Shown here: positions 40,557 to 46,995 of the stretch, one piece after another | Numbering within the stretch: the stretch's first letter is position 1 | Layout of the letters: each line of letters opens with the position of its first letter | From: CAILKP01 sp038231815 | GTDB lineage: Bacteria > Planctomycetota > Phycisphaerae > Phycisphaerales > UBA1924 | Direction of reading: 5' to 3' | DNA: 46,995 nt | NCBI GenBank assembly: GCA_038231815.1 | Contig: JBBRKQ010000022.1 | Location: 1 to 46,995, forward strand | Position numbers and translations under genes: made by a program | The notes under the pieces: generated by a model | The model's input: the letters and a program-made list of their open reading frames with translations, nothing else | Told to the model about the DNA's origin: nothing | Databases searched by the model: none

Positions 40557-42407
40557 ATGGCGAACAGTAATCTTGGCGTGCGGTGTGCAGTTGGCAGGGG
40601 CTACGGAATTTCTGCCCGCTTGGCGGCAGGCATCGCGGTCGTACTAGCAATGCACGGTACTGCCCTCTCCGCGGCTGTGGCGCAGCAGGCACCGCTCACC
40701 AATTCCAAACCGGGCCCAGCAGCGGCAGCCACCGCCCCCAAAGCCGTAGATTTGCCGCACCTGGCCGGCAAGCGTGCAGTGGCCACGCGGCTAGATGTAG
40801 CGCTCGAACTGCTGAAGCTGGAGACAGCCTTGGCCGATGCCGCCAAGGCCGACACACTCAGCGACACCACGCAGGTGCAGGTGAACAAACAGTTTGACAG
40901 CCTCACCGGCTTGTTCTTCGCCGGGCGCAACGCCGAGGCGATCGACAAACTCCAACAGCTCATCGAGGCCGTCCGCGCGGCGCCGCGCACCCCGCTGCAA
41001 CGAGCCCTCGATGCCAGCAAGATAGAAGTTGAGCCAGCAATCTGGTCACGCGATGGCGTGTGGCCAAAGCTGGCCGGCACATCGCCACCCGATGATGCAA
41101 AGCCCATAGCGCACGAAGATGAGCCAGTCGCCCGACTGCGACTGCGCCAATTGCACGGGGGCGGAGATGTGACCCTGCTGGCCGGCAAAAAGCTTGATGT
41201 GCTCGCTGTTGGCAGCGCCCCAGCGGGTGCAGGCTTGCAAGGTGCAAACGCCACTGGCCAGCCCCAAAGTTTCAAAATCGGCACGCTGGAAGTGCCCGCA
41301 AACGAAGGTGACAACCTGCGAGTTGAGCTGCTGATTTCGCGGAAAACGGCCGATGCGCTGGCCGCGAGGTTACCTGCAGAAAACCTTCGCATCACGCTTG
41401 CCGCGGTTGATGACACCGCAGCAAAGGCGGATGCTGCCCTTCTGCAAATTGTGCCGCGTGAACTGGGTGCGTTCGCTGCTGATGCGCGCGCCAAGTTCAC
41501 AGCCCAAGAGGCGTCGGCAAAGTCCGCAGCCACCGCCACAAACCCAATCAACTCGCTGGTGCGGGCCACGCTGCTTTCACGCATAGACCTTGCCGGCGCC
41601 GCCCCGCGCAGCAGCGAGGCCGGGCGAAGTCTGCTTCCACTTGGCCAGTTGCAGGCCGACATCACCCGCGAGCTGCCCGAGGTTGCCGCCGGGCGTGATC
41701 CGTACTTCGCTCGCCCGGGCACTTGGCAGTTCACACTCGGCCCGGAAGTTGGTGATGTGCCAGTCTGGGTGCACGGGCCAACCCGCAGCGGGACCGCTTC
41801 AATTTCGCAGCGGCCTGGCCTGCTCATCGCCCTGCACGGTGCGGGTGGTGATGAGGCAATGTTCCCACTCTCGTACGGCGCTGGCGCCGTACGCCAGTTG
41901 TGCGAGGCAAACAATCTAGTTCTGTTCTCACCCAAGACCGAGCCAGTAATGGCCAGCGCAGCATTGCTAGACACCCTGGTGGCCCGCGCCGGGTTGCACT
42001 ACGACATTGACACGACCCGCATCTACCTCATTGGTCACTCAATGGGCGCGATGGCCACCGCGGCATTGGCCACGCAGCGCCCACTCACCATTGCCGCTGT
42101 GGCCTGCATCGCCGGTGGGCCGCTGGGGCAGCCGCCAGCGGGGCTTGGTCGTCTGCCAGAGATGTACGTTGTCGGTGCAGAGCTTGATGGGCTCGTCAGC
42201 CCAAAGCGGCTAGAAACCGTCTCAAACCGCTGGGCGGAGGCAGGGCTGCCCGTGAAGTTCAAGCTCGCGCCCGGCCTTGGTCACACGCTTTGTGTGGGGC
42301 ATGAACTGCCACAGGCCATAGCGTTTTTAGTAAGTAAGTCCATGCCCGGCGGCACACCAAGCGAGCCCGTGGTGCAGCTCCCGATAGAAACTGAGAAACC
42401 CAAATGA
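40557..42407 (+). CDS. Exported alpha/beta hydrolase (esterase/peptidase-like)
   Basis: 616 residues. Signal peptide with hydrophobic core LAAGIAVVLAMHGTALSA. Residues 45-410 are an unassigned N-terminal part (LELLKLETALADAAKAD, helical; then a beta-rich region). Residues 415-600 form an alpha/beta-hydrolase: oxyanion motif LIALHGAGGDEAMFP, nucleophile elbow IGHSMGAMATAA (Ser), Asp in GAELDGLV and His in GLGHTLCV. The pattern resembles poly(3-hydroxybutyrate)-depolymerase/feruloyl-esterase-like hydrolases; substrate unknown. ATG start; GATGAG upstream is only a poor ribosome site. Stop overlaps the next start (ATGA). Confidence 0.82.
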   Translation: MANSNLGVRCAVGRGYGISARLAAGIAVVLAMHGTALSAAVAQQAPLTNSKPGPAAAATAPKAVDLPHLAGKRAVATRLDVALELLKLETALADAAKADTLSDTTQVQVNKQFDSLTGLFFAGRNAEAIDKLQQLIEAVRAAPRTPLQRALDASKIEVEPAIWSRDGVWPKLAGTSPPDDAKPIAHEDEPVARLRLRQLHGGGDVTLLAGKKLDVLAVGSAPAGAGLQGANATGQPQSFKIGTLEVPANEGDNLRVELLISRKTADALAARLPAENLRITLAAVDDTAAKADAALLQIVPRELGAFAADARAKFTAQEASAKSAATATNPINSLVRATLLSRIDLAGAAPRSSEAGRSLLPLGQLQADITRELPEVAAGRDPYFARPGTWQFTLGPEVGDVPVWVHGPTRSGTASISQRPGLLIALHGAGGDEAMFPLSYGAGAVRQLCEANNLVLFSPKTEPVMASAALLDTLVARAGLHYDIDTTRIYLIGHSMGAMATAALATQRPLTIAAVACIAGGPLGQPPAGLGRLPEMYVVGAELDGLVSPKRLETVSNRWAEAGLPVKFKLAPGLGHTLCVGHELPQAIAFLVSKSMPGGTPSEPVVQLPIETEKPK

Positions 42408-42817
42408 CTGATGTAAAGCCGTGGATGACCCGTTGGATGCTCGCCGCCGGTGTGTACAACCTGCTGTGGGGCGCGATGGTGGTGCTTGCGCCGCTGTGGC
42501 TGTTTCGCGTGCTGGGTGTAGAGCCGCCACCCGGCATCGGCCTGCCTATCTGGCAATGCGTGGGCATGATCGTGGGCGTGTACGGCGTGGGCTATTTGGC
42601 TGCGGCGAGAGACCCGCTGCGGCACTGGCCGATTGTGATGGTGGGGCTGCTGGGTAAGCTTTTCGGGCCGATTGGCTTTGTGGACAGCGCGCTGATTCGG
42701 GGTACTTTTCCGAAGGAGTTTGGGTGGACGATTTTAACGAATGACCTGATCTGGTGGGTGCCGTTTTCGCTGATTTTGTGGGCGGCTTGGGGTAGGCACA
42801 AGCGCGGCGGGCAGTGA
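42404..42817 (+). CDS. Small four-helix membrane protein
   Basis: 137 residues. Four hydrophobic segments (WMLAAGVYNLLWGAMVVLAP, LPIWQCVGMIVGVYGVGYLA, WPIVMVGLLGKLFGPIGFVD, LIWWVPFSLILWAAWG) with short loops and a basic C-terminus. The ATGA overlap with the hydrolase implies co-translation. Homologous small membrane proteins of unknown role are common in Planctomycetes and Proteobacteria; no transporter motif seen. Confidence 0.78.
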   Translation: MTDVKPWMTRWMLAAGVYNLLWGAMVVLAPLWLFRVLGVEPPPGIGLPIWQCVGMIVGVYGVGYLAAARDPLRHWPIVMVGLLGKLFGPIGFVDSALIRGTFPKEFGWTILTNDLIWWVPFSLILWAAWGRHKRGGQ

Positions 42818-42988
42818 GAGCGGCACGCGGAAGCGTGCTGGTGATGCGCGTAAGCGTGTTGTCAAAGAAAGTGCGCAGCGGAAAGCTGTCGCGTTTTGAG
42901 CGAGGGTGTTTTGGCGGCTTGGATTTTTGAGTGGTGGGTGAGCGTGGTTGCCACCGGCACGCTGCCGCGTGGCGCGCTTATTTGGCGG

Positions 42989-44083
42989 TCAGGGACCGAG
43001 TGGCCATGAGGTGATGTGGGATGAAGCGTTGAACTGGTGCAATGGCCAAGTTGCCAAGTTATGGCAAATGGGCGCGGGGGGCGAAATGGTCGCGCGGGGC
43101 GAAATTGCCAAATCGGAAGGGGCTTGTTGTTTGACGACGGCAACGATTTTGACTGGGACGGGTTGCGTGGCGTCGGGTCGTGGCACCGTCATTCGTGGCG
43201 GTGTTTTGGCGTCGGGGGTTGTGGTTGCCGTGGAGTTTACCAGGACACCGCCAGGAATGGCGGTGCTACGCAGTGCGGCGCTGGTTGTGATGTTGCTGAT
43301 TGCGTCGTCGAGTTTGATGCACTCGGCGAAGTCGGCTTCGGTGAGGGGTTGGTGGATGTTGGCGTTGGTGGGTGCAGGTGCGATTGTCGCTACCGGCGCT
43401 GCGGGCGTGCATTGCGGCGCGGGGACGGTTGTTGCGGGGCGCGGGGCTTGATGGGCGGTGTTTGGGGTGCTTGGATTTGAGGAGGAGGTGGAAGTGCTGG
43501 AACTGCTTCGTGGGTGGGACGAACCAGATGAACCGGATGAACCGGATGAGCCGGATGAGCCGGGGTAGGAGCTTGATGAACCGGAGGACCCGGATGAACC
43601 GGATGAGCGTGAGTTGTTGTAGGCGAATGGGTTTTGGAGGCGGGCGAGGCTGGCGGCGCTTGCGGCGCGGAGGATGTCATTGTCGGGCTCGTTTTGTGTT
43701 TTGAAGAGGTTTTGGAGGAACTTGTCGGCGGCGAGTTTTGTTGCGACGATGGATTCGTTGGCGAGGTAGGCGTGGGCGCGATATTCGGCCTCGTGGGCTT
43801 GGAGGGAAAAGTTTCGAGGGGAAAGGGATTGTGAGTCGCGAGACGCGGGACGCGAGGGAGAGGCAGGAGCAGCGGCAACAGAAGAAGAACAGGAAGAGCG
43901 ATCAGCGTGATAGCAAACGGAAGTGGAAGTTGAAGACGGGGAGCTTGAGGCGGAGGCGATGGGGTTGGAGGGAGTGGTGAAGAAGGGTGGGACGACGCAA
44001 TGGAAATTGATAACGGTGGCGGCACCGGTTGGGTGGGGGAAGGAGGTCGGGATGTCTGCGGCATCTTTTGGGATGGCGGACAT
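42989..44083 (-). CDS. Low-complexity protein with Gly-Ser-Ser repeats
   Basis: 364 residues from ATG at 44083 (MSAIPKDAADIP). Ser/Pro/Thr-rich N-terminus with no clear signal peptide, then a more ordered helical segment near residues 110-175 (HEAEYRAHAYLANESIVATK, LAADKFLQNLFKTQNEPDND, LARLQNPFAYNNSRS), then a run of GSS repeats, Ser/Thr-rich linker, and a short TEADFAECIKLDDAISN helix. The helical piece looks like a real conserved domain, the rest is disordered. The frame remains open upstream to 44428 but that part is compositionally biased. Function unknown; low-GC-content positions are scarce, so the open frame is partly a composition effect. Confidence 0.5.
   Translation of the reverse strand: MSAIPKDAADIPTSFPHPTGAATVINFHCVVPPFFTTPSNPIASASSSPSSTSTSVCYHADRSSCSSSVAAAPASPSRPASRDSQSLSPRNFSLQAHEAEYRAHAYLANESIVATKLAADKFLQNLFKTQNEPDNDILRAASAASLARLQNPFAYNNSRSSGSSGSSGSSSSYPGSSGSSGSSGSSGSSHPRSSSSTSTSSSNPSTPNTAHQAPRPATTVPAPQCTPAAPVATIAPAPTNANIHQPLTEADFAECIKLDDAISNITTSAALRSTAIPGGVLVNSTATTTPDAKTPPRMTVPRPDATQPVPVKIVAVVKQQAPSDLAISPRATISPPAPICHNLATWPLHQFNASSHITSWPLGP
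43520..43608. repeat. 9-bp satellite coding GSS
   Basis: Imperfect units of GATGAACCG/GATGAGCCG repeat about nine times. On the - strand they read GSS in frame. Confidence 0.75.
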
Positions 44084-44685
44084 GGGGGGCTCCGGGACGC
44101 GAGGCGAAGAGGCAGGCAGTGAACGAAGAAAGGACGGACGCGGGCGGGAAAAAAATTGTGCCTCTACAGATGGGGGCCGCGCGCTTTGGGCGTGCGCACG
44201 AAAGTGTTCGCGGAGGGGGTTATCGAGACGTGAAGGCTGGATTTTGGGCTGAAAACGGGGAAAAAAATTCCGTGGATTTTGTTTTTGGAGTGTCGGTTTT
44301 GTGCGGAATGGCGAGCGGCGCGGGTTTGGGTTTTGGAGATTGCGGAAAAGTGTGGTTTTGCTGGGGTTTTTTGAGGTTTTGGATTTTTCCCCGCCGCACG
44401 TTTTTGGGGGTGGAGGGGCAAAGTACAAGACGGTTGGATGGTCGGGTAGAGGTGGGTTTGCCTGGAGGTGCTTGCTGGGGGCGGGGTGGTTGATTGCGCG
44501 CAGGGGTGAATGGGCCGCGGCGTGGGCGGGTTTGCGCGGCGAGTGGTGGGCCGCGGCGGTGAGGAGGCAGCGGGGAAGAAGATGGGGCGGATTCTGGTGG
44601 CTGGCCGGCCCAGAGCGGCGAGCTGCGCCAACGGCAACGGTCGTGCGTTTGAGTCGGGCTGCGAACCTTGGGTGCCGCCGCTGTG
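44084..44685. other. About 600 bases without a supported gene
   Basis: G-rich on the + strand, with open frames on several strands that are compositionally biased. Runs of A, T and G (GGGAAAAAAATT, TTTTTTGAGG) are frequent. No terminator, promoter or gene signature that I trust. Confidence 0.5.
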
Positions 44686-44970
44686 GTGAACCGACTGCTG
44701 CGATACCGCGATGAGATTTTTACTTTTCTGGACCGATTCGAAGCAGTGTGGGAGAACAACTTCGCCGAACGGCAGATTCGGCCAGCGGTGATCTTGCGAT
44801 AGAACAGCCAGTGCAACAGGGGTGAACGCAGCGATGCGACGCAGGCGGTGATAATGACCGTCTATTGCACGCTGAAGATACGCGGCCGCGACCCACGGAC
44901 GGCGCTGGAGCACGCGCTGCGGACGTGGTCGGAAACCGGGAAACTGCCACCGCTGCCGGCGAGGGCGTAG
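44686..44970 (+). pseudogene. IS66 transposase (TnpC) C-terminal remnant
   Basis: The frame reads LLRYRDEIFTFLDRFEAVWE, then NNFAERQIRPAVILR, then a TAG at 44800-44802 where IS66 has Lys, then NSQCNRGERSDATQAVIMTV, YCTLKIRGRDPRTALEHALR and TGKLPPLPARA before the natural TAG at 44968. NFAERQIRP...NSQ-NR...TQA is the conserved C-terminal end of IS66 transposases. Everything before is missing. Nonsense codon plus deletion make it dead. Confidence 0.88.
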
Positions 44971-44989
44971 GATTTGGCTGAAGAGTTAC
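44686..44989 (+). mobile_element. IS66-family element, right end fragment
   Basis: The 3' part of an IS66 tnpC followed by TTAC at 44986-44989, which matches the GTAA terminus of IS66 ends on the other strand (12 of 20 positions agree with the putative left end at 31361). Confidence 0.7.
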
Positions 44990-45130
44990 GTTCAAGCGAT
45001 TGATACGGCGAATAACGTGCCCCACATTGTTGACGTAATCGTACAAGTAGTGGTGCGGCATCGAGAAAGGTAGAAATGTTGGCCGATGCAGCTCGCGCAT
45101 TCCCGGGATGGATTATTAAATTCAAAGAAA

Positions 45131-45159
45131 TTATTGTTCCATAATAAATAGCGTATAAA
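45131..45159 (+). promoter_or_regulatory. Promoter of the unknown 311-aa gene, probably leaderless
   Basis: TTATTG, 17-nt spacer, TATAAA (45154-45159), four nt before the ATG at 45164. Confidence 0.6.
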
Positions 45160-45163
45160 AATT

Positions 45164-46099
45164 ATGCTCCTCGCAAAATCAATATGTGATGATGAGAATC
45201 CCTATGTTCTGCAAATTGTTCTTCCAACCTTACTCACGCAGCGTGCTGTGAATCAATCAATTTGTTCACTATCACTTTTGGCAGATCAAGCCTACCCTGC
45301 AAAAATTGCACAAGCCTCTTGGTGGGACCCTATCGCAGATGAACGGCACAAGAGGCGATCAAGTTCGCTTGAGCCGTCCCTTAAAAAATCTCCCAATCGG
45401 ATGGCCGCGCTCACGGCAGAGTGTGGAGACCATACCAAAGACTTAAAAGTTGAAGGCTGGGATTGGATTCATCTTGGCGATCAGAAACGTGCGCGGAGGC
45501 ATTTCCTGTGTTCCGGTCTTGGCGATAGTCTCTCACTCGCGGATGAAATGTCGTATATTGTCGAGTTAGTCATCAGATTTGAAAATGTTGTGCAAGAGTT
45601 TCATCGTGGATGGAGGATATTTGCAAAAAATGCTGTTCATGCTGTGGCCGCGCGAGGCGGGTACCGTTGCGGTGTAATAGACATTCTCCCGACAAGGAAG
45701 GGATATTTCGGCGATGCATTTATCGAGAATCGTGTTCCTCAGTCGTATCTTCGAGCGATGCTTTGGTCCCGCTGGGTCGCAGCCGCCACCCGTGGTGAGG
45801 ACATGGTCCCCTGGCCAGGACAAGCGGTCGTGCTCTCCGAAAGTGCTGTACACCGCGCGGGTGGCATCGTCAAGCTGACCAAACTCCTCGACGAATCAGT
45901 CGTTACGATCCCAAGCGCGCGCAGCGTTCCGACGAGTGAGTTGATTGAAGACGGTGGTGCCATAGTGTGGCTTGCTCCACATTTCGAACAGTCTTTGCCC
46001 AAACGAGATCCCGACACCGATTTGAACATCGATTGGACAACCGGCCCTTACGCCGCAGCGCTCTACTCGACACTCCAACGATTAGGTGTGGCATTGTGA
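45164..46099 (+). CDS. Hypothetical protein, AT-richer than its surroundings
   Basis: 311 residues, no signal peptide or membrane helix. Recognisable segments: LLTQRAVNQSICSLSLLADQ, ECGDHTKDLKVEGWDWIHLG, GDSLSLADEMSYIVELVIRF, YRCGVIDILPTRKGYFGDAF, VPQSYLRAMLWSRWVAAATR and a WLAPHFEQSLPKRDPDTD end. The family is not known to me. Base composition and codon use differ from the core genes, and it lies between an IS66 remnant and a fragmentary region, so horizontal origin is likely. A strong promoter lies right before the ATG and no Shine-Dalgarno is present. Confidence 0.65.
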   Translation: MLLAKSICDDENPYVLQIVLPTLLTQRAVNQSICSLSLLADQAYPAKIAQASWWDPIADERHKRRSSSLEPSLKKSPNRMAALTAECGDHTKDLKVEGWDWIHLGDQKRARRHFLCSGLGDSLSLADEMSYIVELVIRFENVVQEFHRGWRIFAKNAVHAVAARGGYRCGVIDILPTRKGYFGDAFIENRVPQSYLRAMLWSRWVAAATRGEDMVPWPGQAVVLSESAVHRAGGIVKLTKLLDESVVTIPSARSVPTSELIEDGGAIVWLAPHFEQSLPKRDPDTDLNIDWTTGPYAAALYSTLQRLGVAL

Positions 46100-46524
46100 T
46101 AGTGGCTGGCGCACCGCTTTCTGATCTGAAGCATTGTCCAGATTCGATCCGGTGCGATTCGATGCAGTTGCGCCGTCTGGGAAGGGGTGGGTTCGACCGA
46201 ACTGGGCGATGAATGTGTCAGGGGCCAAAGCGATGGTGGTGTCGCTGGCCCCTAGAACGGGGTCGATGAGTTACTCGCCGTGTTTGACCGGGGCTGGCTG
46301 AGCAGGTCCGGCAACACGGCGGATGACTTTGATCAGCCGTGGTACATCCAGACCGACCGTGTTGCCGCCGCAGCTCGCTTGTGCCATAATTTGCTGGATC
46401 AGACGATGGAGTATGTCAACAGGTCGCCCAAAGACACCACGTCGGGACGCAACACGTTGTTTGATGTACGGCGACCGTATAGTGCACGTCGCTTATCGAC
46501 ACCGCGACACGGCAAACCCGTGCA
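46100..46524. other. 425-base region without a secure gene
   Basis: A GTG frame 46280-46528 (82 codons, FDQPWYIQTDRVAAAARLCH) is possible but has no ribosome site and ends across the next gene's stop. GGGGCCA (46213) and the inverted TGGCCCC (46247) hint at a weak hairpin. No confident call. Confidence 0.35.
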
Positions 46525-46995
46525 TTAGTTACGGAGAATAGCACGGGTGTTTCGCTCAATGTAAACAAGCGTGGCACCCATCGCTGCCGTGACATAAAGT
46601 GCATAGCCAATACCAATCAACTGCAGCCCTACAATTCCATTCGGTGCCGCATCTATGGGATGCCCATGGTTCAGGATGAAGTCTATGACTGTGGTCAAGA
46701 TAAAACGCACGAAAATTACCAATCCCGCAGTCGCTACCCACATGCCGATAACTAGCTGGAACGCAAATAAACGCCGGAGGAAGCCGAACGCCTTCCACAT
46801 TCGGCGGTCAGCCCAGTCAGCGGTTCTGATCGCCATCTGATCCGCCGCGACTACAGCTTGGGATTCGGCATTCTGCTGGGAGTGTTTTGCTGCCTCTAGC
46901 AATTTTTTTGCTGCCTCCAGTTCGTTTTTTTCGATGACTCGCTTGCGTTCCCGCTCCTGACTAACTTGCTGTTCGACACGCAGTTTACGTGCTGA
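46525..46995 (-). CDS. Membrane protein with coiled-coil start, cut by window edge
   Basis: The frame is open from the right edge (46995) to TAA-equivalent stop at 46525; N-terminus lies outside. Visible 156 residues: a charged helix (KLRVEQQVSQERERKRVIEK, NELEAAKKLLEAAKHSQQNA) predicted as coiled coil, then WADRRMWKAFGFLRRLFAF, and two hydrophobic segments (QLVIGMWVATAGLVIFVRFI and GIVGLQLIGIGYALYVTAAM), ending IERNTRAILRN. A start at TTG 46902 is less likely because the helix continues upstream without interruption. Family unknown. Confidence 0.65.
   Translation of the reverse strand, partial: SARKLRVEQQVSQERERKRVIEKNELEAAKKLLEAAKHSQQNAESQAVVAADQMAIRTADWADRRMWKAFGFLRRLFAFQLVIGMWVATAGLVIFVRFILTTVIDFILNHGHPIDAAPNGIVGLQLIGIGYALYVTAAMGATLVYIERNTRAILRN

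Noticed and set aside
40601..41974. 457-codon - strand open frame
   Set aside because: Antisense to the alpha/beta hydrolase, which has signal peptide and catalytic motifs; Ser/Ala-rich shadow.
44164..44913. Pro/Arg-rich - strand frames between 44.1 and 44.9 kb
   Set aside because: They overlap the IS66 remnant on the other strand and have biased composition without motifs.
1..46995. CRISPR array, tRNA and rRNA genes
   Set aside because: No regularly spaced identical repeats, and no tRNA or rRNA signature was seen on either strand when reading by eye; a covariance-model search would be decisive.

Overview
The window reads as a chromosomal segment of a high-GC planctomycete, probably of the class Phycisphaerae. 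The support is a set of lineage-typical traits: secreted proteins ending in paired dockerin-like Asp/Asn-rich repeats that close with Gly-Cys, a secreted protein with a PEP-CTERM-like tail (short Pro/Ser stretch, hydrophobic helix, RRRR), several Gfo/Idh/MocA oxidoreductases, a planctomycete-style ClpS, few Shine-Dalgarno sequences, and many genes that overlap or start right behind a -10-like box. No rRNA, tRNA or CRISPR array was seen.

Layout. 1-28 kb is mostly core chromosome: isocitrate dehydrogenase (cut by the left edge), IlvE, a PadR repressor with a palindromic operator, a secreted helical protein, clpS-lptB, a D-2-hydroxyacid dehydrogenase, a PIN-domain/partner pair resembling a toxin-antitoxin module, two Gfo/Idh/MocA oxidoreductases around a secreted 707-aa protein, a phytase-like secreted protein, a DUF444 VWA protein, a secreted trypsin-like protease with a dockerin-like tail, dnaN, two NTF2-like proteins, an FmdB zinc ribbon protein, acpS, a glycosyltransferase-like protein, and a membrane protein translationally coupled to a GAF-PP2C phosphatase.

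28.1-33.5 kb is an accessory scar. It holds two damaged copies of one IS3-family element, the 5' end of an IS66-family element, the C-terminal end of an RHS protein with a dockerin-like pair inside its core and a Cys-rich variable tail, and an AT-rich exported ORF split by a TAG right behind it (candidate immunity gene). 33.7-42.8 kb returns to chromosome-like genes: a PD40 propeller protein with dockerin tail, a TPR lipoprotein, a two-gene unit ending in a GGDEF diguanylate cyclase, an SDR lacking the catalytic Tyr, an alpha/beta hydrolase and a four-helix membrane protein. 42.9-47 kb is again accessory: a low-complexity GSS-repeat protein, an IS66 transposase remnant, and AT-richer unknown genes, the last of which leaves the window.

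Best candidates for undescribed biology are the PIN/266-aa partner operon with an inverted repeat at its start codon, the RHS tail with its AT-rich neighbour, the ClpS with an altered N-degron pocket, and the recurring start architecture in which a -10-like box lies 4-5 nt before the start codon.
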